The notes: generated by a model from the sequence alone, not told the origin. A DNA stretch of 16,850 nt from Nitrospira sp. (GCA_025363325.1 JANYEF010000135.1:1-16850), one strand, 5' to 3'. Positions 1-7,281 are shown, counted from the stretch's first letter. A program made the numbers and translations.

Positions 1-860
1 ACCGCTGTTGCGGCTTTCTTCATCGCTCTGACGTATGGAATGAAGCAGCACTGGAGAGCTGAAAGAGGGAGTGGATAATGGGGGTGCTTGACCGGCAAAA
101 CGACGTGCGGCGTGACGAAGGTGCATGAGTGAAAATGATAAAAAATGATGGGAAGATCGCCCACAAATACATGCCCATGGCTATCCGCCTTGAACATATA
201 TTGATCGTGGTTCCAAGGACCCACTCCCCCACCCTGGTGTCGCAACTCTACGACACCCTTGAATCTGGTGGGCCAATCGTTCAGATACATCTGGTCGCCC
301 ATTTTGCCGGCTTCAGCGCGGGCGTAACACCATTCCAGGCAACGCTCACGCCACCAGCGCAGTGCGTCCATCCCGAGAACATCTCGTCTGAACGAAAGCA
401 AGCCGACGTTGTACTTCCCGTTATCAGCACCGAGATGCGCTTGGGTCGGTGAAAAGCGGTGTCCATGAATCAGAATGGAGCGAGGCCCCAACTCCTCAAA
501 GATCGGGGCCGGCGACGAGAAAAAGTAGAGATCCGCATCGAGGTAGGTCAGGATATCGATGTCGGAGTGTTGTTCGAGAATACGAAGGATCACCGTAGGA
601 GTGAGGGTCCAATAATATTCGACCAAGGAACGCGCCTGTTTGGTGGCGAGCAAAGCCCTATCGCCCCGTTCGAGTTGATGCAGCGGGATGGTGATCACGT
701 GAGGGATGGCCAACTTCGTGAGCAGGAGCCTGGTGAGTTCATCCGCGCACACCACGAATAACGTGAAGTCGTCATCTGAATGTCGCTGGAGCGAATCAAT
801 GAGGGCCAGCCCCTTGAGCAGATACTGACGATCGAAGTATGTGCAATAGTAGCGAGTCAT
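1..860 (-). CDS. GT8-like nucleotide-sugar glycosyltransferase (3' end beyond window)
   Basis: This reading frame is open from an ATG at 860 to the window edge (286 codons), so the C-terminus is missing. The N-terminus starts MTRYYCTYFDRQYLLKG, which resembles the 'putative nucleotide-diphospho-sugar transferase' group related to GT8. A DxD metal and nucleotide-sugar binding motif lies at residues 108-110 in the context TYLDADLYFF. An aromatic stretch (EYYWTLTP, 81-88) precedes it, as is usual in that group. Near residue 190 it has KMGDQMYLNDW, the D-Q acceptor region common to these enzymes. No signal peptide or membrane segment is seen, so it is probably cytosolic. The start is supported by an AAGGG Shine-Dalgarno about 8 bases upstream and by an ATGA overlap with the stop of the preceding aminotransferase gene, implying coupled translation. 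It probably transfers a sugar made or modified by the neighbouring enzymes. Donor and acceptor cannot be told from sequence. Confidence 0.85.
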   Translation of the reverse strand, partial: MTRYYCTYFDRQYLLKGLALIDSLQRHSDDDFTLFVVCADELTRLLLTKLAIPHVITIPLHQLERGDRALLATKQARSLVEYYWTLTPTVILRILEQHSDIDILTYLDADLYFFSSPAPIFEELGPRSILIHGHRFSPTQAHLGADNGKYNVGLLSFRRDVLGMDALRWWRERCLEWCYARAEAGKMGDQMYLNDWPTRFKGVVELRHQGGGVGPWNHDQYMFKADSHGHVFVGDLPIIFYHFHSCTFVTPHVVLPVKHPHYPLPLSALQCCFIPYVRAMKKAATA

Positions 861-2023
861 CGAATCACCCTTTCTGCTCTGGGGCTGGTCACCCTTCTCT
901 GTTTGGCCCGGCTTCGGCTGCTCCATCGGATGAGCGTCTCCGAGATGTGTGCAACGTCCTCTTCTCGCAGCTCAGGATAACAGGGCAAGGTCACCAGTCG
1001 TTGATAGAGTGCCTCGGTGATGGGCAGCGCCTGACTGCCACGAATTCTTCCAGCGTAGGCCGGCTGCTGGTGCACGGCGAGCGGGTAATGACGACCTGTC
1101 GTAATCCCGGCACCGTTGAGGAAACGCTCAAACGCCGGACGATCGGTCGCTTCAACGACATAGAGATGCATCGCATGTTCTGTTCCCTCGATCTGGGCAG
1201 GAGCCACGAGGGTGGTATTCCGCAAGGCCTGCGTAAAGGCAGCGGCGATGAGACGGCGGCGCACGTTGTTGCTATCCAGGTACGGAAGTTTTACCCGAAG
1301 GATCGCAGCTTGAAGTTCATCTAGTCGTGAATTTCTGCCTGGCATGAGGCTGACATAGCGCTCGCGCCATCCGTACTCCCTCAGCATCCTAAGCGAGTCA
1401 GCTAGTGTTGGATCGTTCGTGACAACCGCTCCCGCGTCTCCGAGCGCGCCGAGATTCTTCGTCGGATAAAAGCTAAATGCGGCGGCATCGCCAAATGCGC
1501 CCACATGTTGTCCGTCCACCGTTGCCCCATGGGCCTGCGCACAATCTTCAACCACCTTGAGTCCGTGCTCCTTCGCCACTGCCATGATCTTTCCCATCGG
1601 AGCCGGCTGACCATAGATATGCACGGGGACGATGGCCCTGGTGTTCTCTGAAATGAGTCCGGGCAGATGGGCGGGGTTCATGCAGCGAGCGCGCGGGTCG
1701 ATGTCGGCGAAGACAGGGACGGCGCCGATCTGCTCGATGGCGGCAACGGTCGCCACAGCCGTGTGGGACACGGTGATCACTTCATGCCCCGCTTGTACGC
1801 CGACGGCCTGCAGCGCTAATGCAAGGGCGTCGGTCCCATTTCCAACTCCAATGCAGTGCGGTACGCAAAGATAGGCAGCCCATTCCCGCTCAAAGGCCTG
1901 AACCTCGTTGTCGAGGATGTACCGCCCGCTTCTCAGAACGCGATCGAAGGCCGCTCGTACGGGCTCCTCGTAGAGCCGCATCTGCGCGCCAGGATCTGCG
2001 AGAGGGATGGATTCACGCTGCAT
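857..2023 (-). CDS. DegT/DnrJ/EryC1/StrS-family PLP-dependent sugar aminotransferase
   Basis: The 388-residue product is a fold-type I, pyridoxal-phosphate-dependent aminotransferase of the DegT family. These enzymes transfer an amino group, usually from glutamate, to a keto sugar nucleotide. The PLP lysine sits in SFYPTKNLGA (K189 from the chosen start), and the cofactor-contacting acidic residue is in VVEDCAQAHG (D160). The N-terminal GNGTDAL phosphate-binding region and the HIYGQ motif are also present. I chose the ATG at 2023 rather than the longer frame from 2116: the family's N-terminus (IPLADPGAQ) begins right after it, AGGA lies about 5 bases upstream, and the extra residues would run deep into the epimerase gene. 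It overlaps the epimerase gene by 11 bases and the glycosyltransferase gene by 4, so it belongs to one operon. Its keto-sugar substrate may come from the adjacent SDR enzyme, which is inference. Confidence 0.93.
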   Translation of the reverse strand: MQRESIPLADPGAQMRLYEEPVRAAFDRVLRSGRYILDNEVQAFEREWAAYLCVPHCIGVGNGTDALALALQAVGVQAGHEVITVSHTAVATVAAIEQIGAVPVFADIDPRARCMNPAHLPGLISENTRAIVPVHIYGQPAPMGKIMAVAKEHGLKVVEDCAQAHGATVDGQHVGAFGDAAAFSFYPTKNLGALGDAGAVVTNDPTLADSLRMLREYGWRERYVSLMPGRNSRLDELQAAILRVKLPYLDSNNVRRRLIAAAFTQALRNTTLVAPAQIEGTEHAMHLYVVEATDRPAFERFLNGAGITTGRHYPLAVHQQPAYAGRIRGSQALPITEALYQRLVTLPCYPELREEDVAHISETLIRWSSRSRAKQRRVTSPRAERVIR

Positions 2024-3017
2024 GGACGTCCTGCCAGTAGTGCATGGAGTAGCGTCCGTAAAAGGCGAGTGTGTGCTCCACCCCAGCACGAAATGATGTC
2101 TTCGGTTGCCAGCCAAGCTGTGACTGAATCTTGTGGTAGTTCCCGTAGTAATTGCCGATGTCGATGACTTGGCGCTCAGCTGGAAATGGAATCATCTCGT
2201 AGGTGCCCTTACCGTATATCTCGATGAGCAGCTTGGCCGTGTCCTCCAGGCTGAGCGGATCGCCGGCCCCCAGGTTGAAGACCTCGCCATTGGCCTCGTC
2301 TGTCGAGGCTGCCAGAAGCAACGCGTCAATGACATCCTCTACATAATTGAAATCTCGAACCTGCTTCCCATCCCCGTACACCAAAATGGGCAGGCCCTCG
2401 ATGAGCCGACGAATCCAGACTCCTAGAAATGTTTGACGAGCATCTTTGACTCGCATCCGGGGGCCATAGGTGTTGGTCAGCCGAAGGACTGCCGTTCGAA
2501 TCCCGTACACCCGGCAATAGAGCAAGTGGTACATCTCCCCGGCCATTTTGTTGATACCGTTGACATCGACCGGCTGAATGGGGTGCAGTTCATCCACCGG
2601 CAAGTACTGGGGGCGTCCGTAAATCTGCCTGGTGCTGGCAAATACGACTTTGATATTCGGGTTGTGGCGGCGACAGCCTTCGAGGATGGACAGCTGCGCG
2701 CGAGCATTAATCTCCAGATCCGGCTGCGGATTCTCCATGGAATCTACATGACTCGTTTGTCCCGCAAGGTTGAACAGGTAATCGCAGTCCTGGAGCAGAT
2801 ATTTCATCGAATGCTCGTCCCGCACATCGGAGATATTGACCTGTACTTGATGCCGGATCTCTCGAATATTCCACAGGTTGCCGCCATACTCAGGAATCAT
2901 GCTGTCTACCAGCGTGACCTGCGCGCCCATAGACACAAGCCGGTTTGCCAGGTTGGAGCCGATAAACCCCATCCCTCCTGTAATCAAAACCTTGGCTGAG
3001 TGAAACTCCTCATCCAT
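2013..3017 (-). CDS. extended-SDR NAD-dependent sugar epimerase/dehydratase, catalytic Tyr replaced by Asn
   Basis: The 334-residue product is a nucleotide-sugar epimerase/dehydratase of the extended short-chain dehydrogenase family. It has an N-terminal Rossmann glycine motif (GGMGFIG, residues 14-20), the LFNLAGQTSH region, the STRQIYG segment carrying the catalytic Thr (T129), and RLTNTYGPR and GDGKQVRDF sugar-nucleotide-binding motifs. The expected YxxxK active site reads NGINK (N153, K157), so the lysine is kept but the tyrosine is Asn. The rest of the fold looks intact and no frame disruption is visible. The ATG at 3017 is preferred over 3059 because the Rossmann strand begins shortly after it and AAAGG lies about 9 bases upstream; the upstream gene's TGA overlaps by 8 bases. 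The sugar substrate is unknown. It may supply the keto sugar for the aminotransferase or epimerise a sugar used by the glycosyltransferases. Confidence 0.88.
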   Translation of the reverse strand: MDEEFHSAKVLITGGMGFIGSNLANRLVSMGAQVTLVDSMIPEYGGNLWNIREIRHQVQVNISDVRDEHSMKYLLQDCDYLFNLAGQTSHVDSMENPQPDLEINARAQLSILEGCRRHNPNIKVVFASTRQIYGRPQYLPVDELHPIQPVDVNGINKMAGEMYHLLYCRVYGIRTAVLRLTNTYGPRMRVKDARQTFLGVWIRRLIEGLPILVYGDGKQVRDFNYVEDVIDALLLAASTDEANGEVFNLGAGDPLSLEDTAKLLIEIYGKGTYEMIPFPAERQVIDIGNYYGNYHKIQSQLGWQPKTSFRAGVEHTLAFYGRYSMHYWQDVHAA

Positions 3018-5802
3018 GGCTGCCGACCTTTCGAAAAACATAGGTCGCTTCAAATTCATCTCGCTCAGGGTGGCTGTCGTATTCCAATCGCTGGACTAGC
3101 TCCAGACCTTGCTCTCGACACAGGTTAAGAATTTCCGGCTCGTTCAATCGCTGTTCATGGGTTTCAATCCCATAGGCGAACTTCTTGAAATGACTTGTGG
3201 GATGCGTCCGACAGATGGGTGTTCGATGCAGCACGACCATCTGCGAAGCAACACGTGCCGCTTCCTGAATATGCTGCGGATAGTCTGCGACATGTAGGAG
3301 CACACAAGAGGAGATGGCAATGAGGAAACTCTGATCGGGGAAACTGAGGGCAGCCCCATCCCCCACATGGAAGCTCACTCGTGGGTAGTAGCGTTGTGCC
3401 AAAGCCACCATCGCAGAGGAGAAATCAACCCCGGCGTACGACAGCCTGGTATTGAGGAGATACTCAAGGGCTTCGTAGTAGTAGCCGCTCGCGCAACCGA
3501 TTTCGAGTACACGACAGTCTGGGGCAATGAAGGGCCGCAGGGCGTCGGCCAAGACCCGATAGACTATTGGCGGATGCCCCTGATACAGGGCGGTGAGCTC
3601 TTGCTGCACCAGCGCTCGCTGCTTGAGGGGAATCGCCGGTGATTGCCAGGAAGTGACCATGGCTGTAGTGATCTCGTTCGGTTGAATCGGTTCCTTGTCA
3701 TACGATACGTGTCCCAGATCCGGATCGGGAAGGCGCTGATGTCCTTGTCTCTCCACGAGATGCCGGCTCAGAATCTCCGCGGTCTGGGCCATGCGTTTCG
3801 TGTAGGTGTGGTCGCGGAATGTCCGGGCCTGTCCTCTTTCCGCAATGCGGCGCGCGTCCTCCGGATGGGCGAGGTAATAACGGACCAGCTCCGCGCATTC
3901 CTCCAGCGAACGGTAGGCGATGACCTCGTCCCCAATGGAAAACAGTTCATCGAGATTGTCCTTATGGTCCGTCACCAGCAACGCGCCACACCCCGTGGCT
4001 TCAAAGAGCCGCATGTTATTGGCGTAGGTCTGCGCGACGTCAATGTGATGATTGATGGTGATCTGGGACCGACGAAGAGTGGCGAACATATCGCTCCCCC
4101 AGACTTCACCGTGGAGACGTATCTGTTCGACTCCGGAGGCGCGAAGAGAGTCGACGCCGTACCCCCAACATTCCAGAGGAACGAGCTTGGCGAGTGAGGC
4201 CACAAATAGCTGTCGTTCCTTATGCGCGGGAGAGATCCCGCCCACGAACGTGACGGCGTGTGACCGCTCCGATGTTGCACGAGTCTGAGCGATGCGTGGA
4301 TCAAAGGCCAGCGGCTGATAATAGGCTGTGATCCCCTGCCGTCGGAACTCTTCGACGAAATGAGGAAATGAGGAGAAGATCAGATCGAGCCCCTTCAGTT
4401 CCGCATGGGCGGGAACGGGAGACGCGATTTGCCCGGCGATGACTGTCACGTACGGACGGATGCGCGCAAGAAACTCTTTCGTGGCGAGTCCCAGGTCCTG
4501 AAGATAGAGGACTTCAGGCCGCCGTCGCCGAATCTGTTCGATCGCGATATCCAACAGCTGTTTGTGGCCACAGTAGCCTTGTTCCCGCGCCCAGGCTTCC
4601 TGAAGGGGGGCGCAATTCACAATCACGTCTTCGGCCTGCCATCCTGCCAACGTCATCCCCGACGAGTAAAAGTCGCTGTCGCCAAAACAGGACTGCTGGA
4701 GTGCGAGCCGCTGTGCCTCATACAACCACGATGATCGCTCGGGCATCAATCGGTAGTGATGCGCCAGATATCCAGAATAATAGGTATTGAGAAAGAGGCA
4801 GGTTGGTCGGCCAGCGACCGATGATGGCGGAGGAGCCTGGGCCTTCGCTGACTGGTCCTCCGTCGAAACGCGCTCGCATAAGAACGGGGTGTGAACAAGC
4901 GATGCCGGTGGCGGTAGGTTACATATGGGGTCACGGTGTCCTTCCTCAGCCGGCTCGAGAAGCTGGCGCAGAGAGGCACATGCAGGCTCATCGGCCAGCA
5001 ACTCACGTGAATTCACACGTGCGGTCAGGAGTCCTTTGCCTAACCAGAGCACGCCGCAATCCTTCACATAGCCGAGGCGGTCCCACCAATCGGCAATGGA
5101 AAGCTCACTGTCCCGCAAGGCGTCGTCCATATAAATCCAGGCATGATCGGACAAATATTTCATGACAAGAGGTATCGTCCCGAAGCGACCGCCATAATCT
5201 GCTGCAGGACCGTCAACAATGACGAGATCAGGTCTGCTTGGTCCGAAGAATTCGTGAAGTTCCCGATCGTGCAATTGATAACAGTCTGTCCGCACACCCT
5301 GGATGACCTGGGATATCAGAGGGGCTGTCATGAACCGCACGCTGTCGCGCAGTCCATGGAGTTGAAGTCGGGGTTCGATCAGCTGCACATATTGAGGAGA
5401 TTGATCCACCGTGAAGATATGCGGAGTCTTCGATGCACCGTGCAATCTCCGCATCATGCAAGCCAACGCCAGCGTACTGGCACCACTGCCGAACTCGAGA
5501 ATGGCTAGCGGGCGCATGCGTTCGACCTGGTTCAGGAGAAAGTCGATGGCAGCCACGGTCATCGACCATTCGCCCAACGGAAGGCCTTCCAGGACTGCTG
5601 CGATCTCGGGGCGAGATGTTGACGGATAGGTGTCAGGCATGGCTGCCGGTGGCGCGAGAGGGTCTGCGCCAGGAGCACAGGCTGCCGCTCGCCTCCACAG
5701 CGCCAAACAGGCAGCAAGAGGCATCGGAATTTCTCGAAAGGCCGCTCGTGCCGAAACAAGCATGGCGCCTGCGTCACGTGATACTTCGATCGCTGGCAAC
5801 AC
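3010..5802 (-). CDS. three-domain fusion: methyltransferase - CgeB-like glycosyltransferase - methyltransferase
   Basis: The 930-residue protein joins three domains. Residues about 80-270 are a class I SAM-dependent methyltransferase-like domain (glycine motif EFGSGAST at 103-110, acidic VDQS at 132-135, VDGP at 196-199). A Pro-rich linker follows (about 290-330). Residues about 332-685 resemble CgeB-type glycosyltransferases (Glyco_trans_1_2), with the hallmark NNMRLFEATGCGALLVTD at 595-612 and a GGISPAHKER donor-domain start near 520. Residues about 735-930 are a second methyltransferase (LEIGCASG at 766-773, GVDFS at 791-795, DGAALSFPDQSF at 814-825). The start is GTG (TTG is the next codon), with a strong AAGGAGG just upstream. 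It is the first gene of the overlapping glycan operon, behind a sigma-54-like promoter. It probably attaches a sugar and methylates that sugar or its acceptor. Flagellin as the target is inference. Confidence 0.85.
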   Translation of the reverse strand: MLPAIEVSRDAGAMLVSARAAFREIPMPLAACLALWRRAAACAPGADPLAPPAAMPDTYPSTSRPEIAAVLEGLPLGEWSMTVAAIDFLLNQVERMRPLAILEFGSGASTLALACMMRRLHGASKTPHIFTVDQSPQYVQLIEPRLQLHGLRDSVRFMTAPLISQVIQGVRTDCYQLHDRELHEFFGPSRPDLVIVDGPAADYGGRFGTIPLVMKYLSDHAWIYMDDALRDSELSIADWWDRLGYVKDCGVLWLGKGLLTARVNSRELLADEPACASLRQLLEPAEEGHRDPICNLPPPASLVHTPFLCERVSTEDQSAKAQAPPPSSVAGRPTCLFLNTYYSGYLAHHYRLMPERSSWLYEAQRLALQQSCFGDSDFYSSGMTLAGWQAEDVIVNCAPLQEAWAREQGYCGHKQLLDIAIEQIRRRRPEVLYLQDLGLATKEFLARIRPYVTVIAGQIASPVPAHAELKGLDLIFSSFPHFVEEFRRQGITAYYQPLAFDPRIAQTRATSERSHAVTFVGGISPAHKERQLFVASLAKLVPLECWGYGVDSLRASGVEQIRLHGEVWGSDMFATLRRSQITINHHIDVAQTYANNMRLFEATGCGALLVTDHKDNLDELFSIGDEVIAYRSLEECAELVRYYLAHPEDARRIAERGQARTFRDHTYTKRMAQTAEILSRHLVERQGHQRLPDPDLGHVSYDKEPIQPNEITTAMVTSWQSPAIPLKQRALVQQELTALYQGHPPIVYRVLADALRPFIAPDCRVLEIGCASGYYYEALEYLLNTRLSYAGVDFSSAMVALAQRYYPRVSFHVGDGAALSFPDQSFLIAISSCVLLHVADYPQHIQEAARVASQMVVLHRTPICRTHPTSHFKKFAYGIETHEQRLNEPEILNLCREQGLELVQRLEYDSHPERDEFEATYVFRKVGSHG

Positions 5803-6055
5803 CGACCCTCCTTCTTAGCGACTGAACGCCTGCCGCAAACAACGCACACAGGAAATTCGACTGCTAAGCGCCGCGATTGCCTCAAACAATTTCTGCCTAT
5901 GCAGAATCTTCGATTGGAAAGTAGTGCAAGGCTTACGCCAATCTCTATGAAGCCGAATGGAAGAAAGAAATGTGCAGCGCACAGCGGATTGCTAGGCTAC
6001 GCGTGCATGAGAAAGAGGCAAGTCGGCAAGGATTGCCTAGCGCTCGGAAAATCCG
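5803..6055. other. intergenic region between the PilZ gene and the glycan operon
   Basis: These 253 bases contain no credible gene. On the minus strand they hold the sigma-54-like promoter (5925-5941) and the Shine-Dalgarno of the fusion gene. A short hairpin (GGCAA at 6025-6029, TTGCC at 6033-6037) lies just after the PilZ stop codon, but it has only five base pairs and no following T-run, so it is at best a weak terminator. Confidence 0.6.
5925..5941 (-). promoter_or_regulatory. candidate sigma-54 (-24/-12) promoter of the glycan operon
   Basis: Read on the minus strand the sequence is TTGGCGTAAGCCTTGCA. It matches the RpoN pattern TGGC-N7-TTGCA, with GG and GC separated by exactly 10 bases as that factor requires; the ACG part of the -24 element is not matched. 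It lies about 120 bases upstream of the GTG start at 5802, leaving a leader of roughly 110 bases. In many polarly flagellated bacteria sigma-54 drives middle flagellar and glycosylation genes. No activator site was identified. The call is from pattern matching by eye. Confidence 0.55.
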
Positions 6056-6793
6056 TCATGCTTCTGACGTTGGCGTCAAAAATCCCCAATCGGTTTGCCG
6101 CTGCATCACGGAATATTCAATGGCCTTCTGGACGCTCCCTCCCCACCCGCGGTACTCGATGGTCTCTTTCCCGTTATAACGGAACTCAATTCCAAGTGAG
6201 AGAGCGCCATCACGTTCTGCGATATTCTTGATCACGCCGGCAAGATGCGCGACGTGCCCGATCCCGATCAGTTCGAATTCTAAATAGACCGTGGCGCCCA
6301 GCACCACGTCCGTTCGCGGCCGCTGTAGGATGATTCGACATCCTGACAGGCTGAGGTCCTGCAAGAAACCTCCAATGGGAGCAGACCCATTCGACAGGGC
6401 AAGCGTCGCGTCTCCATGAGCGCCTTGCATCAGGAGCAACGGCTCATTGCTGGCGACGCGCGCATCATTACGGAGATGGATTTCCTCCGTCCTTCGAGGA
6501 AATGCGAGATACAGCAGAGGAAGCGGAGACATCTGTGCCATGCGGACTTCGCTTGGGTACGCGACGAGCTTGCCTGCCACCATCGAGCGGACGAGACAGT
6601 GGGTTCCCGTTTCGCACGGGACGGCTTGCCCGAAATGAAACGGCCATTCACAAATCAACCAGGCCCTCTCTTTCCAGCCTAGTAATGTGGACCCACAATT
6701 CACTTTGCCTTGACCGGATCCGATGACCAGCTGGAGTGGTAATCCGACCACGAGAATCGATGAATGTGCGGGGGCATACTCTGGTTCCGTCAT
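6056..6793 (-). CDS. YcgR-like PilZ-domain protein, probable c-di-GMP-responsive flagellar brake
   Basis: The 245-residue product has two parts. The N-terminal half (about 10-100) is a beta-rich domain ending in LLYLAFPRRTEEIHLR, which looks like the YcgR N-terminal (flagellar brake) domain. The C-terminal half (about 105-225) is a PilZ domain with both c-di-GMP-binding motifs: RxxxR (R108-R112, RNDAR) and DxSxxG (D146-S148-G151, DLSLSG). YcgR proteins bind c-di-GMP and act on the flagellar motor to slow or bias rotation. The ATG at 6793 has an AAGGGAG about 4 bases upstream and overlaps the TGA of a small upstream ORF as ATGA, so translation is probably coupled. A sigma-28-like promoter upstream of the small ORF matches the regulation known for ycgR in enterics. 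PilZ identity is secure; the brake role is inferred from architecture and context. Confidence 0.85.
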   Translation of the reverse strand: MTEPEYAPAHSSILVVGLPLQLVIGSGQGKVNCGSTLLGWKERAWLICEWPFHFGQAVPCETGTHCLVRSMVAGKLVAYPSEVRMAQMSPLPLLYLAFPRRTEEIHLRNDARVASNEPLLLMQGAHGDATLALSNGSAPIGGFLQDLSLSGCRIILQRPRTDVVLGATVYLEFELIGIGHVAHLAGVIKNIAERDGALSLGIEFRYNGKETIEYRGWGGSVQKAIEYSVMQRQTDWGFLTPTSEA

Positions 6794-6993
6794 GTGGCTC
6801 CCTTATCGAGATAGATGTGAGGGTTGCCCCCCAAGGTAATCGGATGAAGAATCGACGCAATCGACTGGCTCGGTTGTCGACGCTGCGCCGCGAGGTCGAG
6901 ATCGATAGGAGTGGAGCGTGGGCGCCCGTCTTCGTCCGTGATCAGCAAGACCAGAACTTGTAATGGGACATCAATGGAAATTCGCTTGCGCAT
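6790..6993 (-). CDS. small ORF (67 aa) coupled to the PilZ gene, function unknown
   Basis: A 67-codon frame runs from ATG at 6993 (tandem with an ATG at 6996) to a TGA that overlaps the PilZ start as ATGA. GGAG stands about 4 bases before the chosen ATG; a longer version from GTG at 7026 lacks a good ribosome site. The product starts MRKRISIDVPLQVLVLL and is otherwise hydrophilic. The opening RKR...VPLQV...TPIDL faintly recalls the first strands of a PilZ domain, but no complete RxxxR or DxSxxG motif is present, so it could be a decayed or minimal PilZ-like piece. The downstream coupling and its place just after a sigma-28-like promoter argue that it is translated. I do not recognise it as a known family. 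Confidence 0.45.
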   Translation of the reverse strand: MRKRISIDVPLQVLVLLITDEDGRPRSTPIDLDLAAQRRQPSQSIASILHPITLGGNPHIYLDKGAT

Positions 6994-7062
6994 CATTCTC
7001 CGGAGACCGTGAGCGAGCGGCAGCACTGGTGCTCATCGAACACCAATATGTCCTGATGGACT

Positions 7063-7089
7063 CTATCGGTGCCGAAGGAAGAATCTTGA
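7063..7089 (-). promoter_or_regulatory. candidate sigma-28 (FliA) promoter for the small ORF-PilZ pair
   Basis: On the minus strand this reads TCAAGATT, an 11-base spacer, then ACCGATAG. Against the FliA consensus TAAAGTTT-N11-GCCGATAA each box matches 6 of 8 and the spacer is exact. It lies about 70 bases upstream of the ATG at 6993. It stands back to back with a similar promoter facing the other way at 7157-7184. Confidence 0.55.
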
Positions 7090-7156
7090 GATGAACGATG
7101 GGCAGGCGTCACGGTAACCAGCGCAGCACGTTGAGCTGGAATTCCCTTCAATTAGA

Positions 7157-7184
7157 TCAAGTTCTACCCTATTTATCCCGATAG
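7157..7184 (+). promoter_or_regulatory. candidate sigma-28 (FliA) promoter for the HD-GYP/hybrid kinase operon
   Basis: TCAAGTTC (7157-7164) and CCCGATAG (7177-7184) each match 6 of 8 consensus FliA positions, with a 12-base spacer (one longer than usual). The ATG at 7282 is about 97 bases downstream. A run of eight G (7211-7218) lies in the predicted leader. This is the weakest of the four sigma-28-like sites found; its support is the shared context. Confidence 0.4.
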
Positions 7185-7281
7185 CACAGTGCGCAGGACT
7201 CTCGCTCTCAGGGGGGGGTCATGCAATCAATCTGTTTACAATCCTAATACGCACATATCCTTGGCATCATAAATCCGACAC

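Larger units (their letters stand above)
6994..7281. other. divergent regulatory region between the PilZ and HD-GYP genes
   Basis: These 288 bases separate two divergently transcribed signalling units. They contain the two back-to-back sigma-28-like promoters, an octa-G tract at 7211-7218 and no further coding frame that I can support. No classical hairpin terminator or riboswitch-like structure was recognised. Confidence 0.55.

Noticed and set aside
20..466. Short frames on both strands near the left edge
   Set aside because: They sit inside the continuous minus-strand glycosyltransferase frame that runs from 860 to the window edge without a stop.
839..1324. 161-codon open frame on the plus strand
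   Set aside because: Antisense to the aminotransferase C-terminal region; no recognisable protein features.
2024..2116. Longer aminotransferase start at 2116
   Set aside because: The additional 31 residues lie inside the epimerase gene, show no family similarity, and the ATG at 2023 has its own ribosome site.
2433..2999. 188-codon open frame on the plus strand
   Set aside because: It lies wholly antisense to the epimerase gene, whose protein has clear family motifs; no motif or ribosome site supports the plus-strand frame.
3018..3059. Longer epimerase start at 3059
   Set aside because: The extra 14 residues precede the Rossmann strand without need and overlap the fusion gene more deeply; the ATG at 3017 fits the family better.
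3643..4197. 184-codon open frame on the plus strand
   Set aside because: Antisense to the glycosyltransferase domain of the fusion gene; open frames like this are common opposite GC-rich genes.
6025..6037. GGCAA-GGA-TTGCC hairpin after the PilZ gene as a terminator
   Set aside because: Only five base pairs, a three-base loop and no T-run; not convincing as an intrinsic terminator.
7232..7247. TTTACA followed by TAATAC as a sigma-70 promoter before the HD-GYP gene
   Set aside because: The boxes are only four bases apart, far from the 16-18 base spacing needed.
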